Positions 1 to 9,665 of a stretch of 26,632 nucleotides of DNA are shown here, in pieces. The notes below the pieces were generated by a model, which saw only the letters and a list, made by a program, of their open reading frames with translations, made no database searches and had not been told where the DNA came from. Source of the DNA: Pelargonium nanum (Eukaryota; Streptophyta; Magnoliopsida; Geraniales; Geraniaceae); NCBI GenBank assembly GCA_036897485.1, contig JAYMTF010001068.1, positions 1-26,632 on the forward strand, read 5' to 3'. Both the position numbers and the translations under genes were made by a program. The stretch's first letter is position 1; the number at the start of each line of letters is the position of its first letter.

Positions 1-83
1 ATGGATATTTTAATGTGGTAGAAAGCTCTCATTGGCTTGGCTTAGGCTAAGCCAAAAAAAATCTTGGCTTAAATTCCTTATTC

Positions 84-103
84 TATATATATATATATAT
101 ATA
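84..103. repeat. TA dinucleotide microsatellite
   Basis: This is an uninterrupted run of about ten TA units. No function is implied. Confidence 0.9.
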
Positions 104-373
104 CCTTATATGTAGAAGGATATGGTAGTTGATTAAATTTTGGTACTCTGGATGTTGATAAATTATGATTATTAATAATGAAGAAGTAAAATCTTTGAAA
201 CACAACTAAGAAATTTGAGTAATTCAAACTCAAATCCCATAGAAGACATCAATCCAAGCAACTCCAGCAGCTCAAACTCTAATCTTTATAATGTTTATCA
301 TCAATCGTCTTCTTTCGTGAATAACAAGCCAAAAAACGAAGAAAACGAGAGAACGAATCGAACTCAGACTCAC

Positions 374-411
374 CTGTGAGTTGGTGGCGGAGGCTTGGTT
401 TTGCACATCAT
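374..411 (-). other. possible first coding exon of a gene running off the left edge
   Basis: On the minus strand an ATGATG leads a short open stretch reading MMCKTKPPPPTH. It ends at CACAG followed by GTGAGT, a textbook plant 5' splice site. Everything left of it (1-373) would then be intron, and it is AT-rich enough to fit. No continuation can be seen because the window ends, and the peptide is too short to identify. It may be chance. The rest of 1-480 shows nothing else that I recognise. Confidence 0.22.
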
Positions 412-620
412 GAATGAAGAAGATGACCAGGTGATGAGTTAGATTTAGGTTTGTTTAATTTATTTATTATTATTTAATTGTATATGTGCATTTTTTATGT
501 CTTATTATGGCCCAAACATCTTTTTTTTTTTTTAATTTTTTTGTGAAAAGCCCAACAATATTTGGATTGATATTACTAAGTTATCAAGCTCAATTCCAAT
601 TTCTAAATTCATTTTCTCTA

Positions 621-742
621 AAACCGGGTGATACAGTGAAACCGGGAAGCATTTTCGACCGGTTTTCACCGGTCTTGACTGGTGACCGAACTGGTGACCC
701 TGCCGAATCCCGGGTCAACCGGTCCGTCCGGCCAGTCCGACC
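621..742. repeat. CCGGT-rich dispersed repeat segment
   Basis: The segment is strikingly GC-rich against its AT-rich surroundings. It is built from overlapping ACCGG, CCGGT, GGTGACC and CCGGCC words and ends in AAATTTTCAAAACAC. Segments of this look are common in plant genomes as parts of DNA transposons or LTRs. I cannot assign a family. The open frame through it (486-830) is not a gene. Confidence 0.5.
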
Positions 743-1339
743 AAATTTTCAAAACACTAGTTATGCGAGGGCAAGGTTGTGGGAAGCATGGGCTATCACA
801 AATTCCGTGAGTTTATTTGGTTCTTCTTGAAAAATTAGTGTGACGCCTGCTGGTAAACCCGAATCCACTACTAGGCTTAGTGTTCAAAGCAAAATATTAT
901 CCGGATTGCTCTGTTCTTGATGCGTCTATGGGACATAATCCTAGCTTTATATGGCGCAACATAAAAGCTGCATCTCGGGTAATAAAGGACGGAAGTGTAA
1001 TTCGAATCAGGTCGGAAACAAGTACGATGGTTGTTTCAGGTGCATGGATCCCTACCATGCCGGGATTCAAGCCGTCATTGGCTTCCGAAGTCAGGCATGA
1101 GGACTGCGAGGAACTGCGGGTTTCGGATTTACGGGATCAGAACTCCGGGGAGTTGGATATTGATCAGTTACAGCGCTAGTTTTCGGAAGATACTTGGAAA
1201 GAGATAGTCTGAATTCCTTTGAGCAGACGAGATACGACGAACATTTGGTGATGGAGCTTGGAGAAATCTAGTAATTATTTCGTCAAAAGTGTGTATCGTC
1301 TTCTCACAAGACACCTGGTACATCGGGAGGGACTCCTTT

Positions 1340-1654
1340 GTGGAAAAAATGCGGTCACTCTATATCAAAGGTCAAGTGAAGATCTTTTTGTGGCGAGCAT
1401 TAAACAACTATGTTGCCGTCTTGATTAATCTGATTTGTCGCCGGGTAGATGTCCGTCCGAAATTTCCTCGTTGTGGAGAGGAGCACGAAATAGTAAGCCA
1501 TTGTTTGTTTCATTGTCGTTTCACTCGAGGATTTTGGCAGCTAGTGGGTTTGGAGGATACTGCAAATGCATGTAACTCCCCATTGGAACGGTTTAATGAA
1601 GTTGGGAAGCAAGGCGATAGTCAATTGCTGATTCGGGCAATATATATATGCTGA
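1340..1654 (+). pseudogene. LINE zf-RVT zinc-binding domain fragment
   Basis: The plus frame reads VKIFLWRALNNYVAVLINLICRR, with the break CPRCGEE altered to FPRCGEE, then VSHCLFHCRFTRGFW. This is the Cys/His pattern of the reverse-transcriptase zinc-binding domain found near the C-terminus of plant LINE ORF2 proteins. One of the usual Cys residues reads Phe here. The domain is disconnected from a functional reverse transcriptase and stops at 1652-1654. Confidence 0.8.
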
Positions 1655-2097
1655 GATATTTGGAAAATCCGAAACAAAGGTGTTTGGAAGAACGTTTGGA
1701 AACCCCATGATAACTCAGTTTTATATCGAGTTATCCATCATTATTTGAGGATATTTATTGGCTTTTTGCATCATATTTCACCATCATTCTCATGTTTTTG
1801 GCTAGTTTGGATCATATGTGCTTAATTGTGAATCTCGCTTGATTTTGGTATTTTCTTGTCGCATTTACGTATTATTGCTTGGATATTGTGATCGTGTGCA
1901 TGTTTTAGTGTTTACATCATCACCCCGCAAGGAGGTCCTGTTCCTTGTGGATTCGGTTTACACGTCATGGAATCATGCTCGATCTCAACACATCTCGGAT
2001 AGCAGAGGTAAAACCATTCACTCGAAGTCGCCTACTCAACAAAACACTGCGGTCCTAAGCAGTGTTCACGAGGTAAATGACGGGGTTGCTGCTGATG

Positions 2098-2597
2098 TTG
2101 GTTGGAAGCCACCAAATAGAGGTACTTTAAAAGTTAATATAGATGGAGCAACTTTTGAGGCGGTAGGCAAGTCAGGTGGGGCGTGGGTAATCCGAGACTG
2201 CACGAGCCGAGTTTGGGGTGGTGGGTAAGTATGTTGGACATATATAAGTGAACCCTGCATAGCTGAGGCGATCACAATCAAAGAGGCGTTGAGTTGGATA
2301 GAGGCGCGGGGGTGGAAATCGCTGATTATTGACTCTGATGCTCAGGAAGTGGTGTACGCTTTGCAGACCGGATGGGAGGATAATTCTAGTGCCTTGGGTC
2401 TGATCGTTCAAGACATTTTGTCTATTGCAGTTGATTTTATTTCTGTCTCGTTTCATTGTATTAGTAGGTCTGCGAACCAGACTGCTCATGTCTTAGCTAG
2501 GTTATCTGTTTCTGTGTCAGGCCCGAAAGATTGGATAGGTCTACAACCTCCGATTGATGTATCCCGATTATTATATTCAGATTTTCCCATGAATTAA
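2098..2597 (+). pseudogene. LINE RNase H domain fragment
   Basis: The domain begins WKPPNRGTLKVNIDGA, which has the first catalytic Asp. It breaks at a stop around 2226-2228 and resumes as AITIKEALSWIEARG (catalytic Glu) and LIIDSDAQEVV (second catalytic Asp). It ends with the typical LINE RNase H tail SRSANQTAHVLAR. The last acidic position reads His, which is common in this plant LINE type. The reading frame is split by a stop and a frame change, so it is not expressed as one domain. It ends with the stop after FPMN. Confidence 0.85.
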
Positions 2598-2642
2598 TAA
2601 TATGAGAGTTTTCCGTTAAAAAATCTCTCTCATTTTGAGAGT

Positions 2643-2664
2643 AAAATTTTGGGGCCAAAATTTT
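2643..2664. repeat. 22-bp perfect palindrome
   Basis: AAAATTTTGG, two G and CCAAAATTTT form a perfect inverted repeat with a 2-base centre, next to a second small hairpin (CTCTC...GAGAG, about 2624-2640). The rest of 2598-2815 is AT-rich. It holds two copies of GGACCTAAATG (2690 and 2749 regions), a phrase typical of dispersed plant repeats, and no gene. Confidence 0.6.
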
Positions 2665-2829
2665 AACAATTTTTAACATCAAATTCAAGGACCTAAATGG
2701 TTGCTTTAGAATTTAGAGATTGAATCAATAATTTTTTTAAAACTTCATGGACCTAAATGACTTTTAATTCAAAAACATGTCTATTAACCAATGAAAAAGA
2801 AAAAAAAAACAATAATTAGTTGGACTGGA

Positions 2830-2888
2830 GGCCCAACTTGGCGCGACCCGTGAGTTATTCACGAAAATTCAATTTGGTGGCGCCAAAA
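2830..2888 (+). promoter_or_regulatory. promoter-proximal cluster: TCP site II, near-E2F and perfect E2F sites
   Basis: GGCCCA at 2830-2835 is a plant site II element (TCP-factor target). CTTGGCGC at 2837-2844 differs in one base from the E2F consensus TTTSSCGS. On the minus strand TTTGGCGC (2887-2880) matches the E2F consensus exactly. All lie 55-115 bases before the start codon of the small gene at 2943. This combination is known from plant genes expressed in dividing cells, such as PCNA and other replication genes. Binding itself is inferred. Confidence 0.55.
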
Positions 2889-2931
2889 GTCCAAATACGA
2901 AGCAAACAAATCGTTAGGTCGTCGTCGTCGA

Positions 2932-2946
2932 ATGAGACTGAAATGA
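2932..2946 (+). promoter_or_regulatory. 4-codon upstream ORF overlapping the main start (ATGA)
   Basis: ATG AGA CTG AAA TGA begins 11 bases before the main ATG in another frame. Its stop overlaps that ATG in the sequence ATGA at 2943-2946. Such an arrangement could allow termination followed by re-initiation on the main frame, or leaky scanning past the first ATG. It is only relevant if the transcript starts upstream of 2932, which the sequence cannot show. Confidence 0.5.
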
Positions 2947-5093
2947 AGCCAAACAACAAATCGATTAGGGCATTTGGGCAGCGCTCGCTCGCTTCTTTTT
3001 GCTCTCCCAATCTGTTAATTTAACGAAAACCTTTTGCTATTCTGTTTTCATTTTGATTCATCATTTGATTATATACATTTTTAACCCGTTTTTGTGTTTC
3101 AAATTGCAGTCCCAAAGATTCCGAAGAAGAAGATGAAAAGCACAGCAAAAGTTCAAAGGGCTCATGCATTTCGCTCTCCGCCTTTCTCGATCGGAAGCTA
3201 CAGAAAACTTCTGCGCCGCTGGGAACAGTTCAGGTGATTCTTATACTCATTACTCATTGCTTGTTTCTTTTTTTTTTCCGAGAAAAAAAATGTAAAATTT
3301 TAGATTCCAAGGGAATGTTATTGATGTACCCGGAATATTTTGGTTCTCAGGCTCGTTGAATTTGTTTGGTTTATGAACAATTGCAGGAAAGCAAAACAAT
3401 TTTTTTTTTATTTTATTATTTTATTGAGTTTATTGCCCAGAAATACATTTGAGGATGCAATTTAGGGTTTAAGTGGGAGAGGACAATTTTATCAATAACC
3501 ATGACTCTAGTGCTGCTGATATTGGTAGTATAAAATTTTGTTTTATTGGTCGGTTTGCGAACCGAGTGGCTCATGTGTTAGGTAGGTCGTCGGAGTCTAT
3601 GTCAGGCCGGGTTGCTTGGGTGGGTTTTACACCATCTCGATTTTATCGTTCCTTTGTTAGTTGAAGAGATGAATTAATAAAATTACTTCCTTTTGAGCTC
3701 AAAGAAAAGAAAAAAAAAACTTAAGAGTACATTTAAGGGTTTAAAGGAAAATGGAGGGTTTATACTCTCTACATCATGCAATGTGTATCTTCTTTCTGTA
3801 AAATGAGTAACATTATTAATGAACTATTGTATTTGATTTTTTTAGAAATATAAGATTTTGAGGGATATGGGTTTAATCCTTGGCAGGGAAAACAAAGGCC
3901 TTTTTCATCTCCGGTTGATCCGAAATACGCAAGTATGTCCAATAATGAGCAAAGTGCGGTCAGGAAAGGAGGAGAAGCTGAGCCGAAGCCTGTTCTTGAT
4001 AAAGTGGTTTTTGAACAGTTTAAACATACTGATGTGGAGAGTGGAGATTGTGTGAAGCTGGATTCATCTAATACTGGTGAAGTGGGAAGTTCTAACACAG
4101 ATGATTTGCAAGATTCGAGAAAAAGAAAGAACCCATTTAAAGGTGTGTCATTTATCATGATTAGTTAGTATAAGCTAACATTTAAACTATTTTTTCCAAT
4201 TAGCCCCTTTTGATTGTTGATTATGTTATTCCATTTCGTAGTTAGAAATCAATAGATTAAATTTCATGTCTTTCTCTTGGTGGTTATATTGAGAAAATGA
4301 ATATGCAAAAAGTAGACTATTGAAGAAGGCCTTTAATCAGCAGTTATGACCTTACCATGTATAGTATTTTCTGTTAAGCAATTCGCAAAATTGTGTAGAT
4401 ATAAAAATTTGTATAGTTGAGAGCAAAAATTATTCTTAGCCTTCTCAAGGAAGGTACAGAGAAGCTGAAAGAGTATGAAAAATGGAAAGGAAAATTAATT
4501 TCCGGAAAATCAGCCCAAGTATGTACAAGGAATACCCAAATTTTATATCCTTTGTAATGTTGAAAATGTACCATCTTGTTGAAAATTTGAACTATCTGAA
4601 TGTTAAGGCCAGTTGGTATCTCTCAATAGCCACAATCCTTCACAGAGTTATCTTCTTTTTCATTCTGACTTATCTTTTGGTTCCTGAATGTGACTTCTGC
4701 CTTTGTGAATTTCTAGGTTGGGATGCAAAACACACAACACGTAAGAACTTGGTGGTTTTGGGAGGCGATCCAAAACCTGAAAACAAAAGACGGAGAGTAA
4801 CTTCCACCAGAAACAAGGAACCAAGGCCTATTTATAATCACTGTTAGTATTCCATAATACAAGTATCTAAATATATTTGCTAGTGGTACTCTTTTAAGTC
4901 CCACACAGCCATACACTACGCAATGCATGATCATCAATCTGACATCGGGTTCTTGTTTGTATTAATAGATGCAAATGGCTCTGGCTGGTGGGATAATGAT
5001 ATGGAAGGTATTGACAGTGAAGAAGTAGGCTCCACTGAAGTTTGGGAAGGGGTGGGTTCTACCACATTCGAAGGAGTAATAGACTGGCATTGA
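2943..5093 (+). CDS. uncharacterised plant nuclear protein with N-terminal PIP-box-like motif (5 exons, 233 aa)
   Basis: Five exons join in phase: 2943-3013, 3110-3233, 3887-4142, 4717-4842 and 4969-5093, giving 702 nt including the stop. The start is the first ATG in this frame. Features in order: Q13-RSLASFC-20, which resembles a PCNA-interacting box; an acidic and serine-rich stretch (residues 25-45); SLSAFLDRKL (45-54); KQRPFSSP (67-74); VLDKVVFEQFKH; RKRK (143-146) and KRRR (174-177), likely nuclear localisation signals; LVVLGGDPKP (162-171); NGSGWWDNDMEG; and a C-terminus ending EVWEGVGSTTFEGVIDWH. I recognise the overall motif order as a conserved plant protein of unknown function, but I know no name. 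No catalytic domain is visible and it looks largely disordered. The weakest point is the first donor (TCT|GTTAAT), chosen because it is the only GT that keeps phase. A PCNA partner role is inference. Confidence 0.8.
3473..3720 (+). mobile_element. second LINE 3'-end fragment in intron 2 of the small gene
   Basis: The frame 3473-3664 reads the end of a plant LINE RNase H domain: IGRFANRVAHVLGR matches SRSANQTAHVLAR of the LINE relic at 2098-2597. A short tail and stop follow, then an A-rich 3' end (about 3700-3719). Only the last 60 or so codons are present, a severe 5' truncation. ATTTAGGGTTTAA at 3460-3472 and ATTTAAGGGTTTAA at 3731-3744 may be a decayed target-site duplication, although about 11 bases separate the A-tail from the second copy. 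It sits in the 653-base second intron, in the gene's orientation. Confidence 0.7.
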
Positions 5094-5319
5094 TTCGATG
5101 ATCAGAAAGAATACCTGTGAGACAAAGTATGTTCCAGTTCTAGAAAATGTTACCTCTGTTTATTTCATAGGAAGATCAATATGAGAAACCATAATAGATT
5201 ATTTTATCTGATGTATGACACTTCAACATGCAGAAAATTACCCAATATACTCGCACTAACAGCCATGCAGCCAAAGATTAAGGCACACCAAAATCTACCT
5301 TTTAGTACTTAAAATGCTT

Positions 5320-5325
5320 AATAAA
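5320..5325 (+). promoter_or_regulatory. candidate poly(A) signal of the small gene
   Basis: AATAAA occurs about 230 bases after the stop codon at 5091-5093, within AT-rich sequence suited to a plant 3' UTR. Plant polyadenylation signals are loose, so the true site could differ. Sequence up to about 5880 is less AT-rich and may also be transcribed. Confidence 0.35.
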
Positions 5326-5329
5326 AAAT

Positions 5330-8300
5330 TAATTTTTTAATCATCATTGTTATTAGTTGCGTTCTTAGATGCCTGCATGTTTCTCTGCATAAATGTCTCC
5401 CTAATTTAAGGCGCATCTTCATGAAATGGAGATCTATGCATCATGTTCCTCCTGTATATGTTTTAAAAACTTAATATGTAGGTTTTATTAGGTTTTATGA
5501 ATCTGCACATGTGTGATTATGCACATATTAGAGACTTGATAACATCATTGGTTTTTGCTGGCTATCTAACGAGTGTGAAGGCTTTTGTGCAATTTGACTC
5601 ATCAGGTTTGGTTTGGGAGATCGAAACTTCATAGGGACTTGGTCATCATGCACAAATGCTCATGTTTAGTCTTTGTTGGTTGTTAAAGCTTCTGTTATTC
5701 TCTTGGAAGTGCAAGAAGCAGTTTCTATTCAACTGTCTGGTATAATTCGCTTTCACCGACTTCCCTTCTGCTGTCAGGTGAAAGGAAGCGTGAAGGCGGC
5801 CTTTCAGGCATCAATCCGAGAAGTGCAAGTGTTGTAAATTTTGGTCTCGATCCAGGTTAGGAACTGGTTTTCTTAGGTAGGAGGTCAGGTGTTCTGTAAA
5901 TTTTTGGTATCAACCTCATAGCATTAGCAGCACTGCAGCTGAGATGCTGGTCACAATGGAACTGTCTTTTATAATGTACTTGTTTCATTTGCTGCTTACT
6001 ACTTAACTGCAACTATTTAGAATATTGTAGTTGGAGATGTACATTGTATGGTATGTTATGTTGGTTGGAGCCTCCTTTGAGAACATGGTTCAGTTTTATT
6101 AAACACCTGTGCTTGCACAGAGCTGTACTTGTAAAAGATGAAATTGAAATTTGATGTCTTCTATTTTACTTTCAAGAGGAAAAGTAGCTCCAAAGTTTGA
6201 TATGATAAAAGAAACTTTTCAAAATTGGATGTCAAGTAGAAATCATTTAGGCCACTCTAGAACAAGAAAATGGGCTTTATCTTAAAGCACTAATGGTGGC
6301 CCTAGAGGTCCCAATTTAAAGCTCTGGCCAATCCCACTACTCACCTATTTGAGTCTTTGTACCCAATTATATATACCAACTCCATCAATTTGTGAAGAGG
6401 ACAGAAAGTTTGAGATGGGTCAAATAGATTGGAAATAACCTAATATATATAATTTGAATTGAAAAAATAAAGGAAAATGTTAATGTATGCTATTAAATCA
6501 ATGGGTCCTATTAGAAAAATAAGCCATTCAAATTTAAGTTGATTTGTGAGGCTGAAACAGTCTTAATAATTTTTACTTTACTGTCCAAACTAAGAAAAAT
6601 GGTTGTTTTTAAAGTGGACGCGTATAAATCTACAAATATTATTTGAAACCGCCTACCCACTCCACTCCACGACCCGCAAACCGCTCCTATACAAACAAAG
6701 ATAGAAGTATTTTCTCGATTTATGTATAGCTTACACATGATTCAAATTAATCTTTGCAAAGTTTGATATCATCACTTACTACTATTATTCACTTCCTTTA
6801 AGCTCACCAATCATTAGGTATTGAGTATTAAATTTGGTTTTGGTGGACGGTATTAAAGTATTAATTGTTATAAGACAATTTTCAAAAGCAAATTAAAGGT
6901 GACAATAACACATATATAGCCACAACCACAAGTAAAGTAGTAAAGTAGTGTTCTCTTTTGTTTGTACAAAGAGTAGATAAGAGTTGCATGTCGCACACAT
7001 AACATTATTATTGTCCGTTCTACGTAAATAATACATGCATTATATATTTATATTTATATGATGGGTCTGATGACTATTTGATACCATAATCAGCTTTATT
7101 TCACCAATTGAAAAATATACTATTCGATCAATTTAACACGAGCTCCAATTAATTATTAAGTCTCCAACTTCATTTATTCAAAGCTATCACATCGTGGCTT
7201 ATGAGTCAATATTATCAAATTGGAATCTATGAGTACTTTTCTTCATATTGTATACTCAACTGTATATGATAAGTTTTTTTTTTAAAAAATGTGTATATGA
7301 TTGAGGGTGATTTTTTTTACATTTTCTATATGCTAACATAATAGTCCGCATATGCATACACATAGATACAATCAGAAATGGATTGATTATCTACTGAAGT
7401 AGTATTTGGAATAGTTTTATCAATGTTATGGGGTGGCTGTAGTTATGAGTGAAAAGATGAGAACTACTTTTATTACGTAGCTCATTCGATAAAAAAAAGT
7501 GTGTGCATGGATGTTAACTTATTACCAATTATCATTTATAATAACAATATCTAAATAAATATATTTATTTTAAATCTATTTTATATTGATCCTCTAAAAT
7601 TTTGTATTTGTTACATACAATAGTTTAATTCTTTACCTCCGTAAAAGTTGTAATTTCTCATCGATAGTTGAATCAAAATGTTATCTTTGTAATTTCCTTA
7701 CAAATCACAACAATTTTTTTTTAAAAAAATCCACCTCTGTCAACATATATAATTATATGAGTACTCTATTAAAATTCATAAATAAAGTACACAATTAGTA
7801 AAACAAATTGAATTGAAATGATGGAGTATATATTATGTTAATTGTTAAAATGTTTGGCTCACGAGAAAATAAAATAAAAAGGTGAGTGAGAAAATAAGAG
7901 CAGAACCACAATAATTTAATGTAGATTTGACAAACTGCACATTGAACAATGAAAATGATAAAATGGAGTAAAGTAGAAGATGTTAGTCTCTGTGTCATTG
8001 CACCAATCTCAGTGTACCAAAAAATAAAATAACCTGGAAGATTCCATGAATTACTATGCAAAAACAAAGGAAAATAAAATAACAAATAATTGAGGCCACC
8101 AAATTACCAAAAATCGAACAGAAGATAAATAAATATATATACACTAAAAATATAGTAAGCAGCACCGTCCAAAATCCAAATAATATTGAAAGGCTATCAA
8201 CAATTTATGAGTAACTATCCAAATATGATTAAAGAAAATTTGCGTATTAATTAACTTTCTATTTTTACATTCAAATACTCAAATACAGAAAAACAACACC

Positions 8301-8440
8301 GTCTCGTCTGGAGTGTCACTTTCGTCGGTGTCCTAACCCTATTTTTTTAATATTATTATTATTAAAACTGAGATCTAATATGGTCGGCCATGGTGGCCTC
8401 AGATTTCGTCTATTTATCTCACCTTATTCAATCAAATTAT
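5330..8440. other. AT-rich intergenic region without supported genes
   Basis: Both strands were read and only short open frames without recognisable domains appear (for example 6511-6738 and 7795-8085 on the minus strand). Homopolymer runs, scattered ATAT tracts and possible old repeat pieces are present. I see no RNA gene, terminal inverted repeat or coding domain that I can support. Confidence 0.6.
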
Positions 8441-8441
8441 T

Positions 8442-8460
8442 TATATATATATATATATAT
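8442..8460. repeat. TA dinucleotide microsatellite
   Basis: This is an uninterrupted TA run. It lies close to the left limit of the retrotransposon relic. Confidence 0.85.
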
Positions 8461-8581
8461 GTCAATTTAAAACAATAAAAACCATAGTGCGGAAATTATC
8501 ATTAATGCTACTAATGAGTCATAAGTTTATTTGACAAATAGCAACACATTATGTGTCGTTCGAACCCAACGTCATCAGCCT

Positions 8582-8689
8582 CGTGGCTCCATAGACATGT
8601 TCCCGGTACGTGGCACTATAGATTTGCTCCCAGAACACAGCTCTGCAGACTTATTTTTAGTGCGTGACTCAAGAAAATTTGTTCCAACA
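8582..8689. repeat. four degenerate 27-bp tandem repeats
   Basis: Units start at 8582, 8609, 8636 and 8663. The first two are clearest: CGTGGCTCCATAGACATG... against CGTGGCACTATAGATTTG.... Units three and four are more diverged but keep the 27-base spacing. In one plus frame they read as nine-residue units (RGSIDMFPV, RGTIDLLPE, HSSADLFLV, RDSRKFVPT). I regard the reading as incidental because the segment lies in an LTR-like region. Confidence 0.65.
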
Positions 8690-9269
8690 AAGGTGTTTGA
8701 AACCCTCAGAGCATACGAGGTTTCAAGTAATTCTCATAAGCCTTCGAAGACACCCAAAATCACTGACCAAGTCATAAAGACAAAAATGCAAATGAGGGAA
8801 ATCGGAGGCCAAATGAGGCTACCACAAAGCTCAGATAGAGACCATTCCGAGCTATCGGTCTCTACCTCTCCCTTATTTGGCCATCCACCTTGGTCATCCG
8901 ACGTAGTCACTTCCAAAGCATAGTTCCAAGTGACTCGCTTCAACAAAAAAGCTTCTCGAGCCTCAATGAATATCGGGTCAACGTGGTAAGAGCTTTGAAA
9001 AAGGATTGATGAACTCCTTGTCAACTCTTCCTCTCATTCAATTAGTACAAAGTTCCAAGACACTCACACAAGCTTTTAAAGATACCCAGACCCATGAACA
9101 AGTCACAAAAGTAAGAGGATCAAAACCAAGGAGAATAAGGGCAAAGAAAGGAACAAAGATGGCTCAAATAATGCTTCATCCAAGCTATTGTCACGACAGT
9201 CACAACCCACCAAAGTGGGCTCAGATGTGGACTCACCTCAATATCGATCAATCACGCGCTGACACATGG

Positions 9270-9480
9270 CAAGATCTTGAGGTTAGTATAAATACATTTC
9301 TCTTGGTAAGAGATAGTGATCTTCATTATCACACATTAATTTATGTCTCTAGCTTTCTGTATCTAAAATACTCTTTAGAGCATTAGTGTAATCCGGCTAA
9401 TATCTCATTCTCACGCTTGAGGCGGCGTCCTGAGAAGACCTCCGGGGTCCCCGTTCTTTGATGTATTTCTTTACAGGTCA
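9270..9480 (+). promoter_or_regulatory. LTR core promoter-like region (TATA and R/U5-like signature)
   Basis: AGTATAAATACAT near 9287-9299 is a good TATA box. About 115 bases further on come CTCACGCTTGAGGCGGCGTCC and GACCTCCGGGGTCCCCG (9412-9455). From family knowledge, a CTTGAG-then-GC-rich phrase (compare GACTTGAGCGTCGGAGGG) marks the transcribed part of LTRs in many plant Ty3/gypsy elements. This is the main reason I call the segment an LTR. Its exact ends and the primer-binding site were not found. Confidence 0.55.
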
Positions 9481-9665
9481 CATGCTTCATATACACCGTA
9501 GCACGACGCTCATTTTAATGAGACGTTCAAATTGAACAGAGATACTTGAGACATAGATAACTACACTTATGAAAGTTATTTGACATCTAGACGAAACGAA
9601 AAATATCTAACGCAACCTCTTTGACCATTTCAAACAGGCACATCATGTGGTTCTATTGTCGGGAA

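Larger units (their letters stand above)
766..2620 (+). mobile_element. 5'-truncated LINE retrotransposon relic (plant L1-type ORF2 3' half)
   Basis: Three consecutive pieces of a plant LINE ORF2 are visible in order on the plus strand, with frame changes and stops between them. First is the region after the reverse-transcriptase catalytic core (about 766-1220, including VFKAKYYPDCSVLDA and GHNPSFIWRNI). Second is the zf-RVT zinc-binding domain (about 1340-1600). Third is an RNase H domain (about 2098-2597). The reverse-transcriptase catalytic motifs are missing, as expected for 5' truncation during insertion. The homology ends shortly after the stop at 2595-2597 in a short A-rich stretch (GTTAAAAAA). 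I could not find a convincing target-site duplication. The element is dead. Confidence 0.85.

Noticed and set aside
3133..3233. Reading exon 2 of the small gene from ATG at 3133 (MKSTAKVQRAHAF...)
   Set aside because: That frame ends in phase 2 at the donor and does not match the phase-0 start of exon 3 at 3887. The other frame (PKDSEEEDEK...GTVQ) joins cleanly.
3769..4158. 129-codon minus-strand open frame
   Set aside because: It is the antisense of exon 3 of the small gene plus intron. The plus frame joins neighbouring exons in phase and has conserved-looking motifs.
8531..8923. 130-codon open frame over the LTR-like region
   Set aside because: It has no ATG start and no known domain, and TATA and R/U5-like signals follow downstream. 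The nine-residue period is reported as a repeat instead.
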